Translations under genes and position numbers: made by a program
Assembly (NCBI GenBank): GCA_035772405.1
Contig: JAYKKM010000471.1
Coordinates: 801,001-865,000 of the forward strand
Reading direction: 5' to 3'
DNA: 64,000 bases
Source of the DNA: Chrysogorgia sp. JL179-B06
Taxonomy: Eukaryota > Cnidaria > Anthozoa > Scleralcyonacea > Chrysogorgiidae
Notes under the pieces: model-generated
The model's database searches: none
The model's input: the letters and a program-made list of their open reading frames with translations, nothing else
What the model was told of the DNA's origin: nothing
Shown here: in pieces, positions 51,360 through 62,892 of the stretch
Numbering within the stretch: position 1 is the first letter of the stretch
Layout: every line of letters begins with the position of its first letter

Positions 51360-53820
51360 TGTAGCTTGAACTTGGCGTCGTCGAATATTTCAATCGCGTC
51401 TTTCTTCAACTGCTTAGTTTCCATCACGGTCGGTCCTCCAGATATGAGATCATCGACGTAAAGACTCCTACGGATTTCCAGGACGCTCTTGGGATAGCGA
51501 GATTCCATACTTTCCAGTTGTTGTTGGATCACCCCATTCAGCAAGAAAGGGGACGGTGCCAGACCAAACACCACTCTAGTGAATCGCAGCGTCTCCATCT
51601 CGGTTGACTGCGGGTCTGTGATCCAGTGGAAACGCAAGGCGTCTCGTTCAATCTCACAAACGCGCACTTGTAGGAAGGCCTTCTGGAGATCGCCAGCTAC
51701 GGCGACGGCATGAAAACGGTTTCGGGTGATGACACTCCACATCTGGTTATTTAAAGAAGGTCCAGTGTATAGACATTCGTTGAGTGACGGTGCGTTGTCG
51801 TATGCGCGAGCTGAAGCGTCGTAGACGACTCTCAACTTGGTCGATTCGGCACTCCCTCTAACTACTGCTCGATGAGGCATGTAAAATTCTTTCCCGGTGA
51901 CTTCTTTAGGCGCTCTTTCAACCACTCCTTCTTTTAACTGTTCGCGGATCACAGCGTCATACTCGGTAAGCATGTCAGTTCGTCGCAGCTTACGTAGCAG
52001 AGAATTCAGACGACGAACACTTCCTTCACGATTACTCGGCAGAGGTGGGTGACTCCCTTTCCATGGTAGCGCTGTCTCGTACCATCCTTCCTCAGATCTT
52101 GTTAGTTGCTCTTTAAACTCTCCGTATACGTCGCCCTGGTCTGCGGTTGCGTCTACAAGACCAAGTACGTCAAGTGCACATAGGTTATCGTAATCGGTTG
52201 TGGCGCTGACTGCTACACACTCAGGTGATACTTCTTGGTCTGCTCCTGGCGACATTATGGCCCATCCAAGCCTGGTGAATTCGGCCACTGGATCTCCTCG
52301 ACGGCCCACGCGTAATCGTTCTCCGGTACGTATCTTGGCAAAGTCGTTGGCCCCCAGGATTATGTGAACCGGCAACTGGTCCTTCTCGTCGTCGTCATCC
52401 ATGTAGACCCCTCTAAGGTGTGCATGTTCGCCGAGAACTTCTTGGTAGCGAGGATTTTCCAAACTCAACAGCTCTCTCTTTTCAACCTTGGTGATGTTCA
52501 CATCGAGTTTGAATTCACCGGTGACGGAACATACTGTGACTTCGTAGACTTGCATCGTTCGCGTGGCGACACCAGTTAACATAGCGATTTGTCTAAGTCC
52601 TGTTGACTTAAGTTTGGCGTTAATCAATTTGATGGCGGTGTAGGACGCGTAGGAGTGGCTAGCACCACTGTCAAGTAGAGCTCTAAATTTGTGACCATCT
52701 ATCTTCACAACCACTACCGGATGTACCACTGTTGATTCTGCCACGTGATTGGCTGTCATCCCTGGTTCACGAGGGTTTGCAGACTTGTCAAAGATTGATG
52801 TATGATGTTTGTCACAGATTGAGGTATGATGTTTTCCCCGGCAAATTTGACACGTGTTCTTACTTTGGCAGTTCCCTGCTCTGTGTTTAGCGCCAGTACA
52901 ATTGAAGCACAAGCGCTTCTCTGCGAGAATTTTCTTTCTGTCAGCTGGTTTGACGACCTTCTCACAGTTATTTGCCTTGTGATCTTCACTTGCGCAATAC
53001 AAACAACCCCTGATCGGCTGATTTCCGATGTCATTTGACTCATTTCCTCTGGAGAAAAATGATCGCGATTTTTCCTTGTAGCTATACATGTAATTCCTTG
53101 GGCTACGGTTGTCTTGAATTGGATTGTTTTTCGTCCATTTCTCTAACGCTTCTAAAAACTGGACGAAGGTCCACTCACTCCAGTTGTCATTAGCCATCGC
53201 CAGCTCGTTCTTTTTCACTTGTAGCTTGTCGAGTGTAAATCTCACCGCTGCGTCGAGTTTGTTAAGACTGTGTAATGTCCGTAAGGATTCGACGTTAAAC
53301 AGCAGTGTTTCATAAAACTCGTGAATCTTTTTCACATCTCTTTCTCTCACGACAGGCAGCTCGAGAATATTGCGTACATAGGCGCCAACCACTTCACTTG
53401 TATTTCCGTACCGGTCAATGAGTAAATCCTTTGCCTTGTCATAACCTTCTTCGGTGAACGGAAGTCCATCGATTAAATTACGCACTTTCATATTGACCAA
53501 TTTTTTCAGGTACGAAAACTTCGTTAGCGCGGGTGCTGTTGACTTGTGAATTTGTGTTTCGAATTGTCCGCAGAACCGAGCCAGTCTTGGGATGTCCCAT
53601 TGAATTTGGTAATTTCAAGTTTTAGCATTCTTATAGCCCCACTGTTGCCGCCTGATTGCGTGTCTGGCTTCGATGGTGCGTGTTGTTGTTGTAGTTCGAG
53701 CCGCTTTTTCGAATTCCAATTCTTCAGCGTGAGCTCTCTCGGTGGCTTCTCGTTGAACACGGAGTTTATTTTCTTCAAGTTCCATCGCCTGTTTGTGATC
53801 TTGAAATGCGGTGGCCTGTT
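51360..53820 (-). pseudogene. BEL gag, protease and reverse transcriptase (N-terminal part of pol)
   Basis: Gag starts with a short broken piece (53778-53524, LKLEITKFNGTSQDW) and is open from 53500. The open part has a BEL gag helix region, zinc knuckles (CLYC..HKANNC; CFNC..KHRAGNC; CQIC..HHTSIC), aspartic protease (FRALLDSGASHSY) and RT with RVVYDASA, VAGDLQKAFLQV and the YVDD catalytic box near the end. The frame stops only because of the transposon at 51357. Confidence 0.9.
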
Positions 53821-54076
53821 TTAAATCGCGATCAATTATTTGGGTTTGATTTGTCAGCTCCTTGATACACTGATCTGCCTTGTTGATAGTTGATTCTGTC
53901 TCGCAGTAATTGCTTCGGTCATGTTTTCTAATGATGTTATTTGGCGTTGTGTGGCCAATCGGTCTTTCTTCTCCAGGGTTTCATTGGTTTTCCCGATTCG
54001 AAAATTAAGCGTTTTAAGTTTTGCGTTAAGCTCTGTTAATAGATTCTCTATCGCGAGTTGCTATTTACGATCCTTA

Positions 54077-54095
54077 GATCCCGTCGGAGGTGCCA
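54077..54095 (-). promoter_or_regulatory. BEL primer-binding site
   Basis: Three bases inside the 5' LTR the minus strand reads TGGCACCTCCGACGGGATC, starting with the TGG that pairs with the CCA end of a tRNA. The tRNA identity was not determined. Confidence 0.65.
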
Positions 54096-54098
54096 CTA

Positions 54099-54354
54099 TG
54101 TCGAAAACGTGGTAGAACACGCTTCCTAAAATATCTCACCGTTTATAGTTCACTGAATGTCACAACGCAAAACCCTTTACCCATCCTTTATTTAACTCAC
54201 TCTCTTGCGGTCTAGACTCACACAGTTCACTATAACACCGTATACTATTACAATACGCCGGAGTGATAACAGACTTCCGGCAATTGTGCGTCGCGTGATA
54301 TAATATATCATATTCCCCATATCCCGATTAACTTATTGTCGGACAGTTTCCAAC
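54099..54354 (-). repeat. 5' LTR of the BEL element
   Basis: Partner of 43877-44132. Confidence 0.92.
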
Positions 54355-54528
54355 AAACTCTCCAAAAATTCCTCGGAAACGTCTGCAAAACGAGAGTTTA
54401 CAGCCATATTTTTTTCAGTTTTTTTCATTTTTCCCAAACGTTGTCTATCACGAATAGACAACGGTTGAGTAGCCAATCAGAATGCAGCATTTGTAATAGA
54501 CAATGGTTGGGTGTATACTAAGAGCTGT
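54355..54528 (-). pseudogene. Crypton-like relic, copy 1 (N-terminal part)
   Basis: Continues copy 1 beyond the BEL insertion. On the minus strand an ATG around 54403 starts the same N-terminal coding segment seen in copy 2. Its outer end meets copy 2 in the hairpin GGGTGTATACTAA..TTAGTATACACCC centred at ~54529. Confidence 0.6.
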
Positions 54529-54529
54529 T

Positions 54530-55628
54530 AGTATACACCCAACCATTGTCTATTACAAATGCTGCATTCTGATTGACTACTCAACCGTTGTCTATTCGTG
54601 ATAGACAACGTTTGGGAAAAATAAATCAAACCTGAGAAAATATGGCAGTAAACTCTCGTTTTGCAGACATTTCGGAGGAATTTTTGGAGAGTTTGATAGA
54701 AAATTCTATCCTTGAGAAAACTAAAACAGCCACAAAATATGGCATGAAGATTTTTAATGGTAAGGAACGAAATAGAAACTGTTTTTAGTTGCCGCTCACG
54801 AGTGGTTAAATAACACACTATATTCGTCAGTTTGCACTAGAAAAACTCTCTAGAAAAACGTCTGTCACAGTTTTGTACAACCACGACATAGAGGCTAGGC
54901 ACACCAAGGCTGTCACTTGTCACAAATCTGATCTCTCCATTCAGTCGTACGTACAGCTCGAGGGCTTCTTTTCAGCAGAAGGAAAACATGTCGAATATTC
55001 TAAGTCGCTTCGTCTCGGGCGAGAGCAATCCTTCCATTCAGTCTAGTCGCTGCATTTCTACTTACAGCAAGTCAGACCTTATGCAATCATCACCCGCAAC
55101 GTCTTCGGCACTTGAAACAACTGATCAGGCTAACTCTGATGCCCAGCTTCGCGTTGAAAACCAAGCCACAAATATCCAGCTGCGAGCTCCACAATCGTTC
55201 AATTTCCATGGCTGCACAGTGTCAATCATTAAGAACAACTACATCAGGCATGATTGTTTCCAGTTGAACTGTTGTTCCCTTGCATGTAGTCGTTTCTTTT
55301 ATAAATTTTTGAAGAAATTCGTTCTTACGAATGTTTTATGGACACCAAACGGTTTTATTTTAACGTCTGACACGTAAACACATGTCATGTGATGTCGCGT
55401 GAGTTCGGGCGTGCGTACAAATTAATAAAATTGAATTAAATTATTTTAAAAATTACACGGTGTATGGATTATTTTCTCGAAATTAATATATCTAGGTACA
55501 GGGTGTATACTAAAACAATTAGACAACTCATCCTCGTTGTCTATGAGCGAATAGTCAACTCAGGCTTCGCCTTCGTTGACTATTCGCTCATAGACAACTC
55601 GGACTTGTTGTCTAATTGTTAAATAGCC
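54530..55628 (+). pseudogene. Crypton-like tyrosine-recombinase relic, copy 2
   Basis: Plus-strand mirror of copy 1. An N-terminal segment begins at ~54641 (SRFADISEEFLESLIENS, then KTATKYGMKIFNG), a helical start typical of KIAA1958/QRICH1-like recombinase derivatives. After a large internal deletion comes the C-terminal part with IEARHTKA.. and SNILSRFVS (to ~55240). The internal deletion, shared by both copies, marks a non-autonomous derivative. The outer end is the TTAGACAAC palindrome. Confidence 0.65.
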
Positions 55629-55849
55629 GACGAGGCGCGCAGCGCCAAGTCGGCTATCAGCCATATACGACGAGAGCGAATGGTATAATTGTTTTATAAT
55701 ATAGACATCCACTATATAATAAGCCAAGAATTTATTAACATTTCCACAATAATTATTAAATACTGATGACATAAACAAATGACGTTTCCGCCATGGCGCT
55801 TCCGTCCTGCTACTTCCGTCATGCGTAGTGCAAATTATATTTACCTACA

Positions 55850-56662
55850 AGGTGGAGATAAATTTCAGATACCTTGAAGCAGATCCGCCCCAGTATTTTC
55901 ATTATTTTACACGGCCATGATTTGAATATGCGCTAAGATGGAAGAGAACGTTGAACTTACACCGCGAGTAAATATTCACCATATTATTGATGAAAAAAAT
56001 CCATTTTATGGCTACGTCGACTCAACAAAAGAAGCGCTCGATGTTGTAAGAGATTACGAGCGTCGAACAACAACGAAATTCACAATCTACAAGAAGACAG
56101 AGGGAGCTTGTGTATAAACTCATGTAAACCGTTTACACCAGAGTGTAAATTCAGGAGCAGTTTTACGTCAGCTTCACTTTGCTTTTCCTTTAGTAATCCA
56201 GTTTTTTTGAAATATTTTTATATTTTGCGCTATACATACAGTATCACTCGAAAGCCACGAGCAATGGCCTTCGCTTGAAAAGATAGGAAATGTTTCGGCA
56301 ATGCAACGCAGTCGGTAAACCAATCTTACTTTTGATTGGCTGATAAAAGGCTTTAAAACCAACATTCCAAATATTCACCATTATAATATCAGTCTCTGAA
56401 TTCACGCATATTTACAACAGATTATCTTCAACCTTTAATATTCTCTGCTGTGTTGAGACATTGAGTATGTATGGCATATATAGGTCCTTAGTACGCCCAG
56501 ATTTGCATCTTTTTATTTATCCACTTAGACGATTTGGAAACAAATTATATAAATTGTAGAATTTGATATCGCTCATAGCCTGCGAGTAGGAAAATTGGCC
56601 GTGTAAAATAATGAAAGTACTGGGGCGGATCTGCTTCAAGGTATCTGAAATAGCCTCCACCT
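55850..56662. mobile_element. Short element with ~65-bp TIRs
   Basis: TTTCAGATACCTTGAAGCAG and CCGCCCCAGTA near 55865-55900 recur as reverse complement at ~56610-56650. The TIR also contains ATTATTTTACACGGCC. It encloses one short ORF. Long TIRs and a partial gene suggest a non-autonomous MULE-like or similar transposon. Confidence 0.6.
55938..56117 (+). CDS. 59-aa N-terminal fragment of an element-encoded protein
   Basis: ATG at 55938, stop at 56115-56117. Contains NPFYGYVDSTKEALDVVRDY and RRTTTKFTIYKK, which resembles the N-terminal segment preceding transposase or SWIM-type domains in repeats of this kind. The domain assignment is weak; the remainder of the gene is absent. Confidence 0.4.
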   Translation: MEENVELTPRVNIHHIIDEKNPFYGYVDSTKEALDVVRDYERRTTTKFTIYKKTEGACV

Positions 56663-57069
56663 ATGTACAAACGAACAGGGAATTGGACGTTCATCGTATT
56701 CGTGTGGACAAAAAGTACAAGCTTTGTGGACAAAAAGTACAAGCTTTGTGAAACTTAACCTGGCTGGGCAAAGTCGGACTCGTCTTCGACGTCGGCTAAA
56801 CCGCAGTGGTTTTTTGTTGACGGGATTGAACCTGCGACCTCCCGGTTAAACTCGAAATATATACTTGCCGTCTGCTCTGTTGATCTTAAAACCATCATCA
56901 TATTTGGCTTAAGTTTCCTCTGGTTTTTTCTTCCTCGTCGTCCCAAGTAAAGGCCAAGGTAAAACCAAACGGTACGAAGCAATTGTGATGGATCAGTGCT
57001 GTCGGTTAGTAGTAATACCCCCCATATGGAGTACAAAGGGATGCCGCCTCATTAGATATTCAACTTATT
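56663..57069. other. Unassigned spacer
   Basis: No gene supported; a short duplication AAAAAGTACAAGCTTTGTG occurs at ~56710-56750. Confidence 0.4.
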
Positions 57070-57262
57070 ATTTATGCATACGTCATCGTTCTCAGACTCC
57101 TTTGGGACCCTCTAACCCTAATCATTAGTATTCAGATTACGTCATCGTTCTCAGGCTCCTTTGGGACCCTCTAACCCTAACCATTAGTATTCAGATTACG
57201 TCATCGTTCTCAGGCTCCTTTGGGATCCTCTAACCCTAATTCATTAGTATTCAGATTACGTC
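57070..57262. repeat. 60-bp tandem repeat, three copies
   Basis: Units contain TACGTCATCGTTCTCAG, CTCCTTTGGGACCCTCT and AACCCTAATCATTAGTATTC. Confidence 0.85.
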
Positions 57263-57478
57263 ATTTCAGAATGCTTAACCCTAGCTCATGTACCAGTAGG
57301 ACCCCTAACCCTAGCTTTTATCCAACCCCCTGGTATTCATACGTCACGTCCGATTAGCCGCCGACTCCTTCCGAACTTGATTTCCGAAGGCATTACGTCA
57401 TTATCAAAAGGTAGCTCTTATTGCTTTTAATAATATAAGAAACGCCTTTGTAATTATACACTTCGCCTCCGCAGTTTT

Positions 57479-57709
57479 CCCTTTCGTAAACGGTCTTTTC
57501 CATCTCGAACGGTCTTTGCCATCCTAAACAATGACCCCGATACCCCTGAATCCTAACCCCCCGGAATTTGTTACTAATATATACGGAAAAACTGTGTAAA
57601 GCTGTCGCATTTAAATTTAAATTCCGGAGGGTTAGGATTCAGGGGGGTTGGGGTCATTGTTTAGGATGGCAAAGACCGTTCGAGATGGCAAAGACCGTTT
57701 ACGAAAGGG
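57479..57709. repeat. Fold-back repeat with ~90-bp arms
   Basis: Left arm 57479-57569 (TTTCGTAAACGGTCTT..CCATCCTAAACAATGACCCC) pairs with 57620-57709 with few mismatches. MITE-like, no coding. Confidence 0.75.
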
Positions 57710-58409
57710 ACGACTGCTTCGCCTCCCTACGGCAATGTGAATGTGGGACAGTAGGCAATCCAAAAGTAGCACATGCGCACAATCGATCTTGGCTGAATAT
57801 TATAATCTGGAATGAATTATCAATGAAATATCTTATACTTTCAGTTCGTGTATCGACCTACATAGATTCATACGATCGCCCTTATGTTCAAATACCCTTT
57901 AAACCTTCAACAGTTCTACGAAGATATGAACCCAATTCATTTCGGCTATTTGCGATATTCGCCTTCCGAAGCCTTGAACAACGAAGCGAGTATATTTTAA
58001 AAATCACGGAGTCGAACGAATCATAACGGCTTTTACGAATGTATCGGACTTTGCGGCTTTACAAAGTTCATAAGGCCTCTAGTGTGTAAAGTAAGCGATT
58101 CCTTGGATAAAGAAATACTTCGGCAAGCTAATCGAAAAAAGAAGTCAAAGGTATCGATTTTCCTAAGCGAGATAAAACCTTGCTTGGTATATATTATATT
58201 AGCTATTAAATTATTCAAGAGATAGCTTGTCAAACGAAGCGAAGGTTGAGTGACCACACAGACAATAGCGCATGGGTCATTAACAGTCATTAGTGCTCAA
58301 TTCGGAAATATTTGCATGACTTGGCAATAATTAATTTGTTTTGAGGGTAAATACTGGGATTTTGAGGGTAAAAAATAGTCAATATGGGATGATGAGGGAT
58401 AAATTGAGC
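57710..58409. other. Unassigned region before the solitary integrase
   Basis: Frames are present but show no recognisable domain. No other Polinton gene or TIR was seen here. Confidence 0.4.
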
Positions 58410-59361
58410 GGGCAAGTTCAAACGCGACAATGGTGTTGCCACAGTAAAACCACGTTGCGCCGAAAAGACAAATAGAGTTATTGTCGGAGCAATAGACGAA
58501 ATGTGGGAGGCTGATCTGGTTGTTATGGATTCGTTGAGTAAAGCAAACAATGGCTTTAAATACATGTTAACTGTTATTGATGTTTTATCCAAGTATGCGT
58601 GGGTAGAACCATTGAAAACAAAGTCCGGAGAAAATCTGATCAAAGCCTTTAAGAAGATATGTAAGAAAGGCAGACGTCCCGAGAAACTTCATACCGATAA
58701 AGGAACTGAATTTACCAACAGACCATTTCAGAAGCTTTTGAAAGATTACAACATTTCGTTTTTCACCACGCACAACGACACCAAAGCGTCTATTGTGGAA
58801 CGATTTAATCGAACGCTTAAGGGAAAGATGTGGAAATATTTTACAGCTAAGAATACAGTAAAGTATATGGATGTGCTACAAAAGTTGGTGTATTCCTACA
58901 ACCATTCGCGACATCGGAGTATTGGAATGAAACCGGTTGATGTGAATCACGAGAATGAAAGCATGGTGTGGCAACGATTGTATGGACACGAATTAACCGC
59001 GCTCATTAAGTATAAATTTAACGTGGGTGATCAAGTGCGAATCAGCAAAGCCAGACGAACATTCAAGAAAGGTTACTTACCCAGCTGGACCGAAGAAGTT
59101 TTCACCATAACGAAGCGTATACCTAGAAGACCACCAGTGTATAAAATATCCGATTATCACGACGAGGAGTTAGAGGGAACATTTTACGAACAAGAGTTGC
59201 AAAGCGTTATCAAGAAAGACACTGACTTTTTTAGAGTAGAAAATATGATTAAGTCTCGAATGCGTGGTAAACACAAAGAATATCTTGTAAAATGGTTAGG
59301 TTACTCGAATGATTTTAATTCTTGGGTACCGGCTGATAATGTAAAACATATTTCGAAATAA
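58410..59361 (+). CDS. Solitary Polinton-type integrase with chromodomain
   Basis: The clear ORF starts at ATG 58501, but the same frame is coding-like back to a stop near 58408. The rve core has D in EADLVVMD, LHTDKGTEF and SIVERFNRTLKGKMWK. The C-terminus is a chromodomain (FRVENMIKSR..EYLVKWLGYSNDFNSWVP). It is homologous to, but clearly different from, the 13754-14857 integrase. The domain is uninterrupted, yet no polymerase, capsid or TIR accompanies it, so it is a fragment or a member of an integrase-only element. Confidence 0.85.
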
Positions 59362-59461
59362 AAGTGTGTGAATCTTATAACTTGTGTTCATGTAGTAAGA
59401 AAGCTATTACTAAATCGTTCTTCGTACGGCTTCTCTTCGTCCAAAGAATCATGAGGGCGTT

Positions 59462-59945
59462 TATAGGTGTGCATTTGGGGTGTTCGTAAGGAGATGGGGC
59501 GCTTGGGGTGTTTGGGGTGCATTTGGTGTTACCGGCGTATTTGGGGGCTGCATTCGGGGTGTTCGTAAGGAGATGGGGCGCTTGCGGTATTTGGGGGTGT
59601 CTTTGGTGTTTCCGAGGTATTTGGGAGTGCATTTGGTGTTTCCGAGGCATTTGGGGGTGCATTCGGGGTGTTCGTAGGGAGATGTGGGCGTTTGGGGTAT
59701 TTGTTGGGTGCATTTGGTGTTTCCGGGGTATTTGCGGGGGCGCTTGAGGTAATTGGGGGTGCATTTGGTGTTTCCGGGGCATTTGGGGGTGCATTCGGGG
59801 TGTTCGTAGGGAGATGCGGGCGTTTGGGGTATTTGCGGGGTGCTTTCGGGGTGTTCGTAGGGAGATGCGGGCGTTTGGGGTATTTGCGGGGTGCTTTAGA
59901 TTGTGCGCTGGGGGGCGTTTGGGGTGTTGGGGTATTTTCGGGGTG
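59462..59945. repeat. G-rich minisatellite
   Basis: Units such as TGCATTTGGTGTTTCCGGGG, TATTTGGGGGTGCATTCGGG and TGTTCGTAGGGAGATG recur in a partly ordered way. Many runs of four or five G on the plus strand could form G-quadruplexes. Long frames here are repeat artefacts. Confidence 0.88.
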
Positions 59946-61890
59946 ATGAGATTAGGTATCCTATAAAATTAAAATAATTGAGAAAATAGTTTCGAATAAT
60001 AAAAAATATAACAATAATAAAGGTTCCAAGCAAACTAAAATAACCAAAAACTTGTAGGAAATTAAATAAAAGAAAAACGCTCGTTAAGAACAAGAGGATG
60101 TGTGGTGACAAGTTTAAAAATGAGACGCTTCTCTTGCCGTTTGCGGTTAGCGTTACTGCACCTGAGATGGGAAGGATGGCGCAGACTTTCATGTCCAAAT
60201 GGTTGGAGCTGTTGAAATGGCGGGCTACAGGTTTGTCACCATCATTGATCCTCACGGAACGAGGATGTTCAGCAAATCTGTCTGAAAGGCGTCGCCCAGT
60301 TTCACCGATGTAGATTTTAGGGCATTTATCGCAAGAAATGCAATAAATGATGTTGGTGGACGTGCATGAAAAAGCATGACGGATTGTGTGGTCGAATTGG
60401 GGGCAGTAATGACTGTAGTGGGATTGAGAAAAGGGCATGTGTTACAGCGGGAACGGCCGCAAGAAAATGTTCCCGCTGGTGCCGAGGTATTTTGTTTAAG
60501 GGCACTATGTACTAAGGAGTCACGAATGTTTTTATAACGGCGAAAAGATACCAAAGGGTTATCGGTGAAAATGGCTGACGTCTCAGGATCATTTTGTAAA
60601 ATGTGAAAATTCCGATTCCAATTAATATTCCAATTAATATTCCAATTAATATTTTTAACTTTAAAATTGAAAGGATGAAATGTTAGAACTAAAGGAATTT
60701 TATTGTAGTTGAAACTCGTTCCAAAGATGGTTCAAGGGCGTCTAAACGGGGGACGAGAAAAGCTTTCTGAACGGCGAGGTTTAAAAGGTTGGTAGGGTAA
60801 CCACGTTGGACAAAAAAAGATCTCATTTCCATTGATTTGGCTTGAAAATCTTGGTCGTCGCTACATAGGCGGCGAAGACGCAAGAATTGAGAGTAAGGGA
60901 TGGATTGCTTAGTGTGGTTGGGATGCGAGGATGCAAATAGAAGATAACTATGGGAGTCAGTAGGCTTGTACGAGACCGACGTTTTCAGCGAATCACCATT
61001 AATCGAAATTAAAATATCAAGGAACGAAACAGAGGTCTCGCTGATTTCCCACGTGAACTTCAGAGCAGGATGAAAATCATCAACAAAGTTGATGAACTGC
61101 TCTAAAAGAACACGTGACCACGACGCTGTTCCTAAACAGTCATCAATGAATCTGCCGAAAAAATCAGGCTAGGGACCCGTGTATCGTTCAAACATCTGTT
61201 TTTCAACATAACCAACAAATAAGTTAGCATAGCTTGGACCCATTTTGGTGCCCATCGCAACACCACTTATTTGTTGATAATGTTCACCATCAAACGAAAA
61301 ATTGTTAAGGGTAAGCACTAGTTATGCTAAGCGGAGTAACGTGGTTGTGGAGAGTTCTAAATTAGTGCGCTGATCAAAGAAAAATTTTTCAAGGACTTGA
61401 CATCCATCGAGAAAATAAATTTATCGGAACTACTGAAACATAACTGGTAGAAAATTTGCAAGGCATGTTTAGTATCTTTGATATAAGAAGGCAACTTCTT
61501 AACCAAAGGATACATAACGTTGTCTAGAAAACTGGAAATGAGCTCGGTGGGGCAACTACAAGCGAAAACAATCGGCCTGCCAGGATTGTTAGGTTTATGA
61601 ATTTTAGGTAGGAAATATATGACAGGCGTTCTGGGTTGTTAATATAAGGTTAGATGCAGAGGCAGGCAATTCGCCGGCTTGGATGAAATTCTTGATGGTA
61701 GTTTTGACGGATTTTTGGTGAGATTGAGTGGGATCGGAATTCAACTTAGTATAAAAGATGGTGTCGCTGAGTTGACGAAGAGCCTCTTATCGATACAAGT
61801 CCGCTCTCCAGACAACTACAGCGCCACCTTTGTCCGCAGGTTTTATGACAACGTCATTTTGACATCGTAATGAATTCAAAGCTAGAATTC
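59946..61890 (-). pseudogene. Penelope-like retroelement with RT and GIY-YIG domains
   Basis: Leftwards from ~61880: [34 protein letters not shown] sequence, a [18 protein letters not shown] box, RFIDDCLG, the WEISETSVSFLDI region, FLVPRLDALEPSLERVS and the GIY-YIG domain IIYCISCDKCPKIYIGETG then RLSDRFAEH. This is the normal Penelope order. Stops and frameshifts (for example near 61820, 61165 and 60430) make it inactive. The 3' part is very similar to 31110-31890. Confidence 0.8.
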
Positions 61891-61917
61891 AATTCAAAAC
61901 ACTGTCTACGCAGCACT

Positions 61918-61919
<2 letters not shown>

Positions 61920-62010
<91 letters not shown>
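61920..62010. repeat. (TA)n tract
   Basis: Follows GTCTACGCAGCACTCTT, a segment shared with the hammerhead remnant at 20566-20608. Confidence 0.95.
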
Positions 62011-62011
<1 letters not shown>

Positions 62012-62128
62012 TAAAACGAATGTGATGTTGTTCACGGAACGTTGAAAGTGCTCAATACCATAAAGGTAGAGACTGAATTGCGTGAAACTGACAGTTGCGG
62101 CTTTTATCATTTTGAGGTAAGACCACTT

Positions 62129-62134
<6 letters not shown>

Positions 62135-62212
<78 letters not shown>

Positions 62213-62230
62213 TATATATACATTAAACAA

Positions 62231-62298
<68 letters not shown>

Positions 62299-62303
62299 TA
62301 TAT
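62135..62303. repeat. (TA)n tracts with a short unique centre
   Basis: Two TA runs around TTTGTTTATATATACATTAAACAAA. Confidence 0.95.
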
Positions 62304-62462
62304 AGTTTGAACACAGGAGTCGCAACTCTGAGTTTCACGCTACATGCGATCTTCAGGCAACTGACAGATCGGATTAAACTATAGTTATTTAATCCGATCT
62401 GTCAGTTGCCTGAAGATCGCATGTAGCGTGAAACTCAGAGTTGCGACTCCTGTGTTCAAACT
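62304..62462. repeat. Perfect 159-bp hairpin
   Basis: AGTTTGAACACAGGAGTCGC through CAGATCGGATTA (73 bases) is followed after ~12 bases by its exact reverse complement, ending GTGTTCAAACT. I see no mismatch in the arms. Confidence 0.93.
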
Positions 62463-62892
62463 AATTATATTTCGCTCTACCTGCAATGGTATTGAGCGCT
62501 CTCATATCCATAGTCATATTTGTAACTCATCTGTTACTTATATTTGTCAATTTAAACGAGATGTGCACATAAACAAACAATGAGACGTGGTGCATAAGCA
62601 GACAAAATAAGCCACAGCCTATTTTAATTGTGACCAAAATCTGTTTATCAGATCTTAACAATTTCTGAAAAATGAAATGCTGAATACAGACTTGTTGAGA
62701 AGGTAGTAAGCAGACTCCAGATAATAGAGATCAACTGTTGGTGATAAGTATATTTTCACAGAATATACAAAGTCAACTGTTGTTCTCTATTCTGTGATAA
62801 TATATTATCATAGAGATATATGTTATCTCTATTCTGTGGAACCTGCTTGCTACCTTCTCATCAAGTCTGTATTCAGCTTTTGCAACTATTTA
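62463..62892. other. Spacer with small palindromes
   Basis: Around 62690-62870, AGAAGGTAGTAAGCAG is mirrored by CTGCTTGCTACCTTCTC and a TATCTCTATTCTGTGG unit recurs, giving a fold-back of ~180 bases. No gene. Confidence 0.5.

Larger units (their letters stand above)
43877..54354 (-). mobile_element. BEL/Pao LTR retrotransposon, interrupted by a DNA transposon
   Basis: Two ~256-bp LTRs (43877-44132 and 54099-54354) flank gag, protease, RT, RNase H and integrase in BEL order on the minus strand. AAAC lies on both sides. If the LTRs are given TG...CA ends, the duplication is AAC instead. An unoccupied version of the target is visible at ~54685 in the second Crypton-like copy. Without the 46782-51357 insertion the element is ~5.9 kb, normal for BEL. 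Confidence 0.92.

Noticed and set aside
57568..58026. 152-aa frame as a gene
   Set aside because: It overlaps the fold-back arm at 57620-57709 and shows no domain or splice support.
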